Of a stretch of 35,816 nucleotides of DNA, positions 1-8,350 are shown piece by piece; within the stretch, counting starts at the first letter, position 1; each line of letters begins with the position of its first letter. The stretch comes from Flavobacterium sp. J27 (GTDB lineage: Bacteria > Bacteroidota > Bacteroidia > Flavobacteriales > Flavobacteriaceae). The DNA lies in assembly GCF_004303025.1 (NCBI RefSeq), contig NZ_PJQW01000019.1, positions 1 through 35,816 of the forward strand, in the 5' to 3' direction. Both the position numbers and the translations under genes were made by a program. Under the pieces are notes generated by a model. The model made no database searches, was not told where the DNA came from, and worked only from the letters and a program-made list of their open reading frames with translations.

Positions 1-373
1 GATCACCAATTTTTACAATCTTGTAACGTTGTCCATCCCGTTCATCTAACAGCGAGCTTAAATCGGCTTCTGTTATACTTGTTGTAGATGTACAGGTGCT
101 GGCATCTCTAACGGTTAGTGTATAATCTCCAGGTTCAATATCGGAAAAGATATTGGATGTTTGAAATGTTGTTCCATCTATGGAGTACTCATAAGGGGCT
201 ACGCCTCCTGTAGCCGTTGCTCTTACAGTGTATTCTTCTGCAATCGCTGTTACTGTTAATGTGCTATTCTCACACGAGTTGTTTGTATTGTCATCATTGG
301 AACAAGATGTTGTTAGACTTATTGTAAGCACTAATGCTATTGATTTAATAAGATTTTTAATTTTTAGATTCAT
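1..373 (-). CDS. FISUMP-domain surface lipoprotein, N-terminal part
   Basis: The reading frame starts at ATG 373 and stays open to the left edge, so only about 124 residues are visible. The N-terminus has a short positive stretch, a hydrophobic segment and the lipobox-like LTTSC, which indicates a lipoprotein signal with Cys near residue 25. A Ser/Asn/Asp-rich linker and a beta-rich module follow (GGVAPYEYSIDG, PGDYTLTVRDAST), as in SprB-like or gliding-adhesin repeats. The last visible residues, LLDERDGQRYKIVKIGD, match the opening of the Fibrobacter succinogenes major paralogous (FISUMP) domain, common in secreted Bacteroidota proteins of unknown role. It lies 28 bases after the deacetylase gene on the same strand and may be co-transcribed. 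The lipoprotein call is firm and FISUMP is likely; the molecular function is unknown. Confidence 0.75.
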   Translation of the reverse strand, partial: MNLKIKNLIKSIALVLTISLTTSCSNDDNTNNSCENSTLTVTAIAEEYTVRATATGGVAPYEYSIDGTTFQTSNIFSDIEPGDYTLTVRDASTCTSTTSITEADLSSLLDERDGQRYKIVKIGD

Positions 374-401
374 GATTTTTAATTTTTATATAATAAATAG
401 G

Positions 402-1337
402 CTAATTCTTATTGTTTTGTATTTCGTTATATCTCTTTTCAATTTCGGATAGATTGGGTTCTTGCTTCATCCATTTTACCCTTTCTTCTTGCGTATCCAT
501 CCATCTATAAATCCAACTGACTCCCCATTTTTTATAATAGGTATCTTCTTGATTATAGATTGAATCTGTTAACGATTCTTCAAAGCTTATAATGTTGTAA
601 TCTTCTTTCTTTAATCTTGATATAATTTCTACTAAATAATCTGTATTTATAGCATTATCATGGCATAGGTAGATTTGTTTAATCGGGCGATTGTAAATAG
701 TATTGGCCATGGTTTCATAAAAGGCTACCAACTCCAAGGTCTTTTCAACATATTGTTCGCCAATTACTTTTGCTTTCTCTGATTCTCCAGTATCTAAATA
801 GTGTTGATACACGGTATTAAACATCCAATCGGAACTTTCAATGGTAAAAGGAGCTATTGTGTAATTCTTTGACTTTAAGTATTCCCTAATTTGCATGTGT
901 TGAATTGAATCTTTTCCCATATCGTTAAATGGAAACCGAAAGTATTTGACTTCTTTATTGTACTTTGAAGCGTATTGTTTTGTTAACTTTTCTCCTTGTT
1001 CAATATCCTTTATAAAATTCGCAAAACCTACCTCTGAATATCTGGGGTGACTATAGGTATGATTCCCGATTATCGCTCTCTCATCTTTAATCCATTGTTC
1101 CAATACCTTATTGTTCTTATCTAGAAATTTGGTTTTGTAAATTTTATCCTCGTTGATAAAAATGGTAAAGAGCACCTCTAAAGAGTCTAATTTCTGTAAT
1201 AACAATGGGTTGAAATTGTCTTTTTGATATTTTATTGTATTAGGTACATCATCTATGGTGATGGCTATGGATTTTTGTTGAGCAAAGGTTAATTGCCCAA
1301 AAACTGAAAGCGTTATTATGAAAAGTCGTTTCTTCAT
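402..1337 (-). CDS. secreted polysaccharide deacetylase (NodB-like)
   Basis: 311 residues with a signal peptide ending near TFAQ (residue 19-20), so the protein is exported. The NodB fold motifs are in order: TIDD (Asp29, Asp30) for motif 1, NHTYSH (His93, His97) for the metal-binding motif 2, FRFPF for motif 3, SSDW for motif 4 and LCHD for motif 5. NodB enzymes remove N- or O-acetyl groups from chitin, peptidoglycan or xylan; the substrate here cannot be told. After the NodB part there is a C-terminal tail of about 60 charged residues that also resembles the tail of the fusion protein at 2181-4376, so the two are paralogues. The start overlaps the end of the acetyltransferase gene by 4 bases, which suggests translational coupling. 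Family assignment is firm. Confidence 0.85.
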   Translation of the reverse strand: MKKRLFIITLSVFGQLTFAQQKSIAITIDDVPNTIKYQKDNFNPLLLQKLDSLEVLFTIFINEDKIYKTKFLDKNNKVLEQWIKDERAIIGNHTYSHPRYSEVGFANFIKDIEQGEKLTKQYASKYNKEVKYFRFPFNDMGKDSIQHMQIREYLKSKNYTIAPFTIESSDWMFNTVYQHYLDTGESEKAKVIGEQYVEKTLELVAFYETMANTIYNRPIKQIYLCHDNAINTDYLVEIISRLKKEDYNIISFEESLTDSIYNQEDTYYKKWGVSWIYRWMDTQEERVKWMKQEPNLSEIEKRYNEIQNNKN

Positions 1338-1882
1338 TTTGTTTTAAATTCTTGAAAAGTCAATCGGTATTGTATTAAGTTTTTATATTCTTTCCCTTTT
1401 TTAGTATGCTCTTTTAACTCTCCTTCCTTTACCATTCCATTCTTTATCATCACTTTTCCTGAAGCGATGTTTTCTTCAAGATGTGTTGCATAAATTTTAT
1501 TTAGATTAAGCTCTGTAAACCCAAAGTTTAATATGGCTTTTACTGCTTCTGTTGCATAACCAAGGTTCCAATATTTTTCGGCTATCCAGTAGCCTAATTC
1601 TGCTCGATTAAACTTATTGTCAACTTTTAAACCTATGCCTCCCATAAATTCATTTGAGGTTTTAATTTTAATACCAAAAGTGAACTGTGACTTATTTTCA
1701 AATCCTTGATTGGCACTGTTTATCCAAAAAATAGCATCTTGTTCTTTGTATGGATGTGGAATGTTTAAAGTTTTATCAGCAATTTTTTTATTACCTGCAT
1801 ATTCAACAATTTTTGGAATATCATGGAATGTTAACTTATCTAAAACCAATCTATTAGTATTTATTTTTGGAAACTCAATCAT
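1334..1882 (-). CDS. GNAT family N-acetyltransferase (RimJ/RimL-like)
   Basis: 182 residues without a signal peptide, so cytoplasmic. The sequence opens with INTNRLVLDKLTFHDIPKI, the usual first strand and helix of the RimJ/RimL branch of acetyl-CoA-dependent acyltransferases. It continues with FGIKIKTSNEFMGGIGL and GYWIAEKYWNLGYATEAVKAIL, the Q/RxxGxG/A-type acetyl-CoA loop region in the shortened form common in this branch, then NLNKIYATHLEENIASGKVMIKNGM. Typical substrates are N-terminal amines of proteins or small amines; none is evident here. It is followed with a 4-base overlap by the NodB deacetylase, so an acetyltransferase and a deacetylase are made from one message, although the deacetylase is exported and this protein is not. 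Family call is firm. Confidence 0.85.
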   Translation of the reverse strand: MIEFPKINTNRLVLDKLTFHDIPKIVEYAGNKKIADKTLNIPHPYKEQDAIFWINSANQGFENKSQFTFGIKIKTSNEFMGGIGLKVDNKFNRAELGYWIAEKYWNLGYATEAVKAILNFGFTELNLNKIYATHLEENIASGKVMIKNGMVKEGELKEHTKKGKEYKNLIQYRLTFQEFKTK

Positions 1883-1891
1883 GATTTATTC

Positions 1892-2077
1892 TCATTTTTT
1901 AATTTGACTAATAATAGTAGCATCTACCCAATAAATATCCTGATTATTAGTATAGAACAAATATTTACCATCTTTGGTTACAAAAGGACAAAGCTCATGA
2001 CCTTCTGTATTAATAATTGCTCCCATATTTTTAGCCTTTGACCAATTACCTATATCATCCTTAAAACTAATTTGCAT
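1892..2077 (-). pseudogene. truncated duplicate of the PD40 propeller gene (3' end only)
   Basis: The 61-codon frame encodes a near copy of the last 60 or so residues of the PD40 protein at 4410-5342 (shared ISFKDD, GNWSKAKNMGA, GHELCPFVTKDGKY, NQDIYWVDA). By eye about 90 percent of bases match over roughly 165 bases, and the match stops abruptly near 2071. No signal peptide or N-terminal blades remain, so this is a leftover of a tandem duplication or of recombination between two copies and is probably not a functional protein. The nominal start (Met-Gln) is made of non-homologous bases at the junction. It lies between the M1-NodB fusion gene and the acetyltransferase gene. Confidence 0.8.
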
Positions 2078-2180
2078 ACATATAGTACGTTAGAATGATT
2101 GCTGACATATTTTAGCTTGTGACATCGCTCGAAAACCTCTGAAACCCTTATGAATTATATACATTGTTGCCCTACTATTT

Positions 2181-4376
2181 TTATAGTCCTAATTTATCCA
2201 TTTCATTTTTTTCATACTTGCTGCTTTCTCCCGGATATCTCAATTCAAACCCTCCTTGCTGTTTAGCTTGCATCCATATTAAACTTTGTTCGGCTGCCAT
2301 TCTAGCTGGTTTTTCTGAATAAATCGGATCTAAAATAGCCTCACTATAATCATCTATAATCCAACCCTCATTCTTAAATTTTTCAATTAAATCATTTAAA
2401 AATAATGCTGAAGTTAAATTTAGATGTAACAAAACCGTGTGCTTTATCTGTCGTTGATTAATTTGTACAGAAAGATTATTGTAATACAGCGCTCTCTCAT
2501 AAATATGATTGACATAATATTCTCGAAATCCATTAATATCAGCATTTGGGTGCTGTTTTAATCGCTTTATCAACCTCATGTTTATATACCAATCAGATGC
2601 ATCAATCGTTACCCAGCCTTGCTTAAAACTCTTTTGTAACAGGTATGAATTAATACTATCTCTTTTAACTATGGTGTTTCCTCCTTTTAAATAGGGAAAA
2701 CGAAAAATATTTTTGTAATTCTCATACTCAGATATTAGTACCTCGCATTTTTGAATGTCTTCTATGTATGCTTCACAAGTCATTAAAGAGTCGTTATAAT
2801 TATTATGGCTATAAGTATGATTTGCAATTATATGACCGGCCTCATCCCATTTCTGCAATAGTTTTTGACCCTTTTTGCTATCTAAATTTTCACCCGTAAC
2901 AAACCAGACTGCTTGAATATTATTGTCTTTCAAACTCTTTCTAATCATTGAATTCCAATCCTCATTTTCATAGAATAAAATGTTTTCTGTACTACCGTCA
3001 TCAAACGAAAAGGAAATATGTGGTTTTTCTTTCTTTTTGGTTTTGTATACCCATTCATTAAAGAAATCTTCTAGGTTGACTCCCGATGATTCCTCAATAG
3101 CTTTCTGAAAATCTCTGGTATCAACAGTTCCCCCTAAGTGTATTGTACTGTATAATCGAATGGCGTCCCAGAACGCTTTATCACCTAATTTTTCTTTTAG
3201 CAAATGGATTACATATGCCCCTTTAAAGTAAACCAAGTTCCTATCATCTTTTGATGGGTTTGACCAATTCTCGAAAACAAGAGATCTATCTTTACCCCGT
3301 TCTTTTATTCCTTCATATGCTTTATAGTAAGCTTCAATATTTGCAAGATAAACCTCCTTACCAAAGCGATATTCGTTGTAAGCCGCGGACATAAAGGTTG
3401 CCATTCCTTCGTTCAACCAAAAGTGATTCCAGCCTTTACAGGTTATCTGATTTCCCCACCATTGATGCGCCATTTCATGTGAAATAAGATTTGTTTCGGT
3501 ACTGTCCGTTAATACCATTTTCCCATAATTGTCTTTCAACATTGAAAATCCAGACATCTCTTGAAAATATTTGCCAGTGAGTACTTGAGAATAAGTAGAC
3601 TGAAAATATTTAATACCAGACTTTTCTTCTAAAAATGAAAGTATATTCGGAGTCTCCTTAAAAATATCCTTAATCTGCTCCGAAGAATAGTTTAGCGAAT
3701 AGTATTTAAGCAACATACCATTATATGTCTCTTCTGCTTCATTGAATCTGCCTATTGCAAATCCGTATGTGTAACTGGGTGATTCGGTATTTAAGCAGTA
3801 CGAATAAATTGTTTTGCCATTCCTTTCCTTCTTATTTACCAACTCTCCGCTTGCAATACACATTTTATCGTTCGGCACAGTAATATCTATAAGTAAAGCA
3901 GCTTTATCTTCTGGTGAATCATTACATATCATCCAATCGCTAGTGAAATAAGATGTATAAGCTTGGTCATCAACTTTATCGAAAATAAGTCCCTTTTTAG
4001 GGCGTCCTTGATATTCAACAATAATCCTGTTTTTCAAACCATCCCTTTTGGAAAGGTAAACAACCAAATCTTGGCTGATTTTCTTAAACCCTACTACATT
4101 CTCCCCATTAACTTTGTCAATATTGAGGTTTCCACATTTGAAAATTACCGAATCGGCATCACTATTTATTTGGAAATTGATTACAACTGAACCTTTTAAA
4201 TAATTATTATCGATATTAGCTTCAAGTGTTAGGTGATAGTTTGTAACATCAAGTTGAATATCTTTTGAACTTGCATTTTCCGAATTATATAGTAACAATA
4301 GTATTGCAAAAATTGATATGATGTTTTTTTTTGTAATAATTAATTCTCTATGTAGTTCGTTTTTGTAGTAAGGCAT
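2181..4376 (-). CDS. M1 family metallopeptidase fused to NodB polysaccharide deacetylase
   Basis: 731 residues. A hydrophobic stretch (about 19-30) after basic residues suggests export. Residues about 40-445 are an M1 (gluzincin) aminopeptidase-like unit: a beta-rich N-domain, the QEMSGFS segment where GAMEN-type motifs lie, the zinc site HEMAH (His300, Glu301, His304) with Glu323 in LNEG, and Tyr383 in LVYFKGAYV, the usual catalytic tyrosine. Residues about 452-680 are a NodB domain: FSFDDG (Asp459, Asp460), NHTYSH (His520, His524), FRFPY, DASDW and LLHLN, where the last lacks the Asp of the common LHD. Both active sites otherwise look intact. M1 enzymes trim N-terminal residues from peptides, and NodB domains deacetylate sugars. 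Having both in one exported chain is unusual. The gene is 33 bases after the PD40 gene. Start choice is moderately sure; there is no other Met nearby. Confidence 0.85.
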   Translation of the reverse strand: MPYYKNELHRELIITKKNIISIFAILLLLYNSENASSKDIQLDVTNYHLTLEANIDNNYLKGSVVINFQINSDADSVIFKCGNLNIDKVNGENVVGFKKISQDLVVYLSKRDGLKNRIIVEYQGRPKKGLIFDKVDDQAYTSYFTSDWMICNDSPEDKAALLIDITVPNDKMCIASGELVNKKERNGKTIYSYCLNTESPSYTYGFAIGRFNEAEETYNGMLLKYYSLNYSSEQIKDIFKETPNILSFLEEKSGIKYFQSTYSQVLTGKYFQEMSGFSMLKDNYGKMVLTDSTETNLISHEMAHQWWGNQITCKGWNHFWLNEGMATFMSAAYNEYRFGKEVYLANIEAYYKAYEGIKERGKDRSLVFENWSNPSKDDRNLVYFKGAYVIHLLKEKLGDKAFWDAIRLYSTIHLGGTVDTRDFQKAIEESSGVNLEDFFNEWVYKTKKKEKPHISFSFDDGSTENILFYENEDWNSMIRKSLKDNNIQAVWFVTGENLDSKKGQKLLQKWDEAGHIIANHTYSHNNYNDSLMTCEAYIEDIQKCEVLISEYENYKNIFRFPYLKGGNTIVKRDSINSYLLQKSFKQGWVTIDASDWYINMRLIKRLKQHPNADINGFREYYVNHIYERALYYNNLSVQINQRQIKHTVLLHLNLTSALFLNDLIEKFKNEGWIIDDYSEAILDPIYSEKPARMAAEQSLIWMQAKQQGGFELRYPGESSKYEKNEMDKLGL

Positions 4377-4409
4377 AACAGTGGTATTAAAAAATGAGTG
4401 ATATATTAA

Positions 4410-5342
4410 CTATTTGGTTTTATATTTTTTAAATTCTTTAATAATTGCAGCGTCAACCCAATAAATATCCTGATTACTAGTGTAGAAAAAATACTTACCA
4501 TCTTTGGTTACAAAAGGACAGAGCTCATGACCTGCTGTATTAATAACTGCTCCCATATTTTTGGCTTTTGACCAATTGCCAGCATCATCCTTAAAACTGA
4601 TGTATAAATCTCCTTTTCCATAACCTTCTTTTCTGATGCTACAAAAAATAACATATGATTCATCCGGTGAAACAAAGACATCGGCTTCGTAAGCTTTCGT
4701 TATTATTGAATCCCCGAGTAATTTTGGCTTTTGAAATGTTCCATCTTTAAATTCAGAAGAATAGATATTAAAATTATGCTGTTTATTTTCTTCAGCATCT
4801 TTATTAGAAGAAAAGTACATGCTTCCATCTTTTGCAAACGACATGTAGTATTCGTTTTTGTTGGTGTTGATATTTGACCCTACATTAATCAATTTTGGAC
4901 TCCACTTATTGTCCTCGCGTTCTATATACCAAATATCATAATCTTCTTTTATATCGTCACTTTCTAATGCTTTATTAGATATAAAGTAGAGTCTGTTTTC
5001 ATCAGGTGATAGAAAAGGGTCGTTTAAACTATATTTATCGTGCGAAAGCAACACTTTAGGTTCTGACCAGTTTTCACCTGCTAATTTGGTATAACATATT
5101 TTTGCTTTTCCATTGACATCCACTCCATAATAGAATTCAGTGGCTTCCCTATTAAAAACCGAACCGAATTCGGATTCGTTCTTTTTTGAAATAAGACCTG
5201 GTGCGAAAACCTTTGGGTTTGATGTAGGTGGGGTTTGACCTAAATATTTTAGATCACCATTGTAATATTCAACAATTCTTAACATTAAAAAAACAGGAAG
5301 AAAAGTGAATACAATAATACCGTATGATTTAACTTTTTTCAT
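4410..5342 (-). CDS. PD40/TolB-like beta-propeller protein
   Basis: 310 residues with an N-terminal hydrophobic segment (about 8-24) that should serve as a signal peptide or anchor. The rest is a series of blades with the PD40 (WD40-like, TolB-type) signature: LSPDENRLYFISN, MSFAKDGSMYFSSN, VSPDESYVIFCS, VTKDGKYFFYTS, separated by WSEPKVL-, WSPKLINVG- and WSKAKNMGA-type strands. Such propellers bind ligands or proteins in the periplasm. In many bacteria PD40 repeats are fused in front of amidohydrolases of the type encoded just upstream. Here the two genes overlap by 4 bases (5339-5342), which fits a partnership between separate subunits. A second, decayed copy of the 3' end lies at 1892-2077. 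Family is firm; partner is inferred. Confidence 0.8.
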   Translation of the reverse strand: MKKVKSYGIIVFTFLPVFLMLRIVEYYNGDLKYLGQTPPTSNPKVFAPGLISKKNESEFGSVFNREATEFYYGVDVNGKAKICYTKLAGENWSEPKVLLSHDKYSLNDPFLSPDENRLYFISNKALESDDIKEDYDIWYIEREDNKWSPKLINVGSNINTNKNEYYMSFAKDGSMYFSSNKDAEENKQHNFNIYSSEFKDGTFQKPKLLGDSIITKAYEADVFVSPDESYVIFCSIRKEGYGKGDLYISFKDDAGNWSKAKNMGAVINTAGHELCPFVTKDGKYFFYTSNQDIYWVDAAIIKEFKKYKTK

Positions 5343-6787
5343 TCTATTCCAAATTTGTTAGTTATTGCTTCTAATATTTTATCGGCATTATAACCAACTC
5401 CTTTTTTAAAAACGTGTTCAACATTTTTAATTACTGAGGTATCTGTTTCTAAATTTCCATTTAAGATTACAAAATCAGCTCTTTTACCCACTTGAATAGT
5501 ACCTATATCAGAACGCTCTAATACTTTTGCTCCGTTATTTGTCATAATCTGAATGGCTTCTTGGGTAGAAAATCCAGATTCTAGAAGTAATTCATAGTTT
5601 CTTTGATCTCCGAAACCTGGCAGTACATGTCTTCCAGCATCTACACCTGCACACAATAAACCACCCATTTTATAATATTGATATTCAAACAACATTATGC
5701 GTTTTAATCTATTATTTCTGATTGTATCATTTATATTTTTATCAAAATCTGTTCGTCTATCTTTATATTGATTTAATAAAAATGGAGACATCGCTTTTAA
5801 TGTTCTTACATCTGCATAAGCTCTGTTTGGAATACTCGCTTCATAAATAGAGAGTGTGGATGTTAAAACCACATTATTATCAATCATTAACTGCTGTAGC
5901 TCTTTTACTTTTTGACTACCAATATCAAGGTTGTCCATATAGTTGTGATCCCCATTGCAAATACCATATTCTTTATTACTTCTAAAATCACTAGCACTAT
6001 TTAAACCATGTTCTATACAGTCGATTCCTTGCTTTGTAGCTTCTTCGAAGGTTATAGAACATAAGTGACCTCTTACTTTACAATTATTTTCATGAGCTTT
6101 ATCAATAATTATTTTTAAATCAGTCGGTGAAGTATTTCGATAGACTTTAAACCATTTTACACCTTGATCTAGCCAATGTTGCAAAGTGTCTTTCAGATGT
6201 TTTGTATCTCTTGGAATAATCATATTGGGATTGCCACCTTCTCCTGTTATAAAAGGCGCGCTAGGAATAATGTCAGGTCCAATCTGTTTTCCTGTTTCTA
6301 TCCGTTTTGATAGTGCTAATTCTTTATATGGTGCTGCTGCACCACAGGTTTGAATGGTTGTCACCCCTGACGCCAGATATAATTTAGACGCTATATCTCC
6401 TACATCAGGGAATCTTGGAATATGTAAGTGGTTGTGCATGCCTACTATACCAGGAATAATGGTTTTTCCTTTTAGATTAATAGTTTTAGCGTTTTTTGGG
6501 ATATCGATATTTGTAGCATTTCCTATTGCTTTAAAAACTCCATTTTCTATAATTATTGTTTGGTTCTGTTTTATGGATTTGCCTGTTCCATCTACCAAAA
6601 TAACATTAGTAAATGCTATTAAATCTTCTTGATACTTAATATAGGGCAATATGCTATCGGATAATTCTCTATTTTGATTCTTTTGTTTGTTAGATAACCC
6701 TTTGTCTGTTGAAATGTTTTTACAACTAAAAAAGCATACGAAGAAAATAAAAATGAAGTGTTGATATAATGAGTTGATTGTTGACAT
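5339..6787 (-). CDS. amidohydrolase family lipoprotein (imidazolonepropionase-like)
   Basis: 482 residues. The N-terminus is hydrophobic and ends with a lipobox-like CFFSC (Cys22), so it is probably lipid-anchored in the envelope. The metal-dependent amidohydrolase signature is complete to the eye: an N-terminal strand domain with VDGTGK, then GKTIIPGIVGMHNHLH with His118 and His120, a probable carboxylated Lys214 in KWFKVY, His241 in RGHL, His260 in IEHGLN, and the Asp of AGVDAGRH for motif 5. The C-terminal GTIQVGKRADFVILNGN is the usual closing motif. Relatives hydrolyse cyclic amides, dipeptides or similar; the substrate is unknown. The gene begins 3 bases after the DUF418 gene and overlaps the PD40 gene. 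Family call is firm, substrate open. Confidence 0.85.
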   Translation of the reverse strand: MSTINSLYQHFIFIFFVCFFSCKNISTDKGLSNKQKNQNRELSDSILPYIKYQEDLIAFTNVILVDGTGKSIKQNQTIIIENGVFKAIGNATNIDIPKNAKTINLKGKTIIPGIVGMHNHLHIPRFPDVGDIASKLYLASGVTTIQTCGAAAPYKELALSKRIETGKQIGPDIIPSAPFITGEGGNPNMIIPRDTKHLKDTLQHWLDQGVKWFKVYRNTSPTDLKIIIDKAHENNCKVRGHLCSITFEEATKQGIDCIEHGLNSASDFRSNKEYGICNGDHNYMDNLDIGSQKVKELQQLMIDNNVVLTSTLSIYEASIPNRAYADVRTLKAMSPFLLNQYKDRRTDFDKNINDTIRNNRLKRIMLFEYQYYKMGGLLCAGVDAGRHVLPGFGDQRNYELLLESGFSTQEAIQIMTNNGAKVLERSDIGTIQVGKRADFVILNGNLETDTSVIKNVEHVFKKGVGYNADKILEAITNKFGIE

Positions 6788-6790
6788 GTA

Positions 6791-8056
6791 TTAATCTTTA
6801 TTAAATGAATTATAAGTTAAACTCCTCCAAAGAAATTCTAGTGGTCCTTGCTTATAATACCTCAACCAAACAAATGTTACTATTATTTGAACTATCCAAA
6901 TGACCACAACAAATCCCAAAAGTTCAAATCTAGTATAGCTATTAAATAAAGCAAAGCCATAGCCATAAAATAAAATTCCTAAAATGATGTTTTGGAAAAT
7001 GTAATTAGACAATGCAGTTTTGCCTATTTTAGTAAAAATTTTAAGTTTTACATTCTTTAGATATTTTTGATAGATGCCATTAAGTAATAACACATAAGCT
7101 ACTCCTAAAATTTCTTTTGGAAAGGTAAATAACAGTGCTTTCCATGTACTGATATTTGGGATGTGATCTTCATAAGTCCAACTATAATAACGCATATAGT
7201 TTATCACTAGACCTACAATTAAAACAGATACAGTGATAATCCAATAATATTTCCACACCTTATAGTTAGAAAAGATACCCGTTCTAAATAACAGCATACC
7301 CAATATCATTACGATTAATGACGATAGAATTAACGATTGATAGTAAAACTCGCCTTTGTGAACATTATGATTTTCATAAGAGTTAATAACCCCTTGCCAA
7401 TATGTTGGTTTTGGATTAACAATTTCTTCCGATATACTATACTTTTTTTTTGAATATCTGTTCTCCCAAGAAGCAATTAACTTCATATCTTTTTCCGTTT
7501 TTTCCTCTTCAGTTCTATTTACTGTCTCAATATAATTAGCAAAAGATTGTTGTCTTTCTGTAACACTTTTATAAGATTTTAAAAACAAAAAGAATGATAA
7601 AAACAAAATAACAACCATCAGGTTTTTACTTTTCATAGAACGAAATGGTAATAAAAGCAAACCACAAATAGCATAATGATATAATATATCTCCATCCCAA
7701 ATAAAATAAGCATGAATTACTCCGATTATAAATAACCACAATAACCTTCTGGTATAAATATCCATGACTTTCAACCCAGATGTTTTTTGATTAATACGTT
7801 CCATGAAAATGAAGAAGCCAACTCCAAAAAGCAATGCGAACATGGTATAAAACTTACCTTGTGTTAAAAAATATATCCAAAAACGAGTATGATGATCTAT
7901 TGGATTCTTATACCCATATTGCCATGAACTCCAAGGATTAGGATAAACGAAAGATTCTATATTAATAAATAAAATGCCAAGAATTGCAACCCCTCTTAGA
8001 AAATCTAAAGAAGGGATTCTTTCTGACGCTGATATTGGTTTTATATTATATTTCAT
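6791..8056 (-). CDS. DUF418 family membrane protein (YeiB-like)
   Basis: 421 residues of a polytopic inner-membrane protein with about eight to nine hydrophobic segments. The N-terminal RIPSLDFLRGVAILGILFIN is the conserved opening of the YeiB/DUF418 group, and the C-terminal part (NYIFQNIILGILFYGYGFALF, then GPLEFLWRSLTY) matches the DUF418 block with its conserved GPxExLWR ending. The family resembles membrane acyltransferases in layout, but no activity is established for most members. It is the first gene of the minus-strand cluster; the next gene starts 3 bases on, so they are surely co-transcribed. The 294 bases upstream hold no other gene and should contain the cluster promoter. Confidence 0.85.
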   Translation of the reverse strand: MKYNIKPISASERIPSLDFLRGVAILGILFINIESFVYPNPWSSWQYGYKNPIDHHTRFWIYFLTQGKFYTMFALLFGVGFFIFMERINQKTSGLKVMDIYTRRLLWLFIIGVIHAYFIWDGDILYHYAICGLLLLPFRSMKSKNLMVVILFLSFFLFLKSYKSVTERQQSFANYIETVNRTEEEKTEKDMKLIASWENRYSKKKYSISEEIVNPKPTYWQGVINSYENHNVHKGEFYYQSLILSSLIVMILGMLLFRTGIFSNYKVWKYYWIITVSVLIVGLVINYMRYYSWTYEDHIPNISTWKALLFTFPKEILGVAYVLLLNGIYQKYLKNVKLKIFTKIGKTALSNYIFQNIILGILFYGYGFALFNSYTRFELLGFVVVIWIVQIIVTFVWLRYYKQGPLEFLWRSLTYNSFNKD

Positions 8057-8350
8057 AGATGACTTAAATCGTTTGATAATTATACTCTATTGTCATAACT
8101 ATTGATATTCAAAATAAATAGTATTTCAAGTATCAAAGGGTTTAACACTATCTACAAGACTTTTAGAATAGGAGGTTAACCTACTTTTTTATCTCTAAAG
8201 CGAGATGTCGAATCCTAGAATCCTGGCTAAAATGAAAAAACACCTTCATAATGTAAACAGTATAAAACAAGTTAACCATTAGGTAAATTTTATGTCTATA
8301 TAGTGATTCTTGAATTAAAATAGTGAGCATGCATTATTTGAATCCGTTGG

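Noticed and set aside
2078..2180. Integron attC-like site
   Set aside because: The GTT-containing ends (GTTAGAA near 2090, GTTGCCC near 2166) do not fit the RYYYAAC/GTTRRRY core on either strand and the two halves do not fold onto each other.
8205..8282. 25-codon plus-strand frame (MSNPRILAKMKK...)
   Set aside because: Very short, no ribosome or promoter support (an AGGAGG at 8170 is about 30 bases too far), and no recognisable family.
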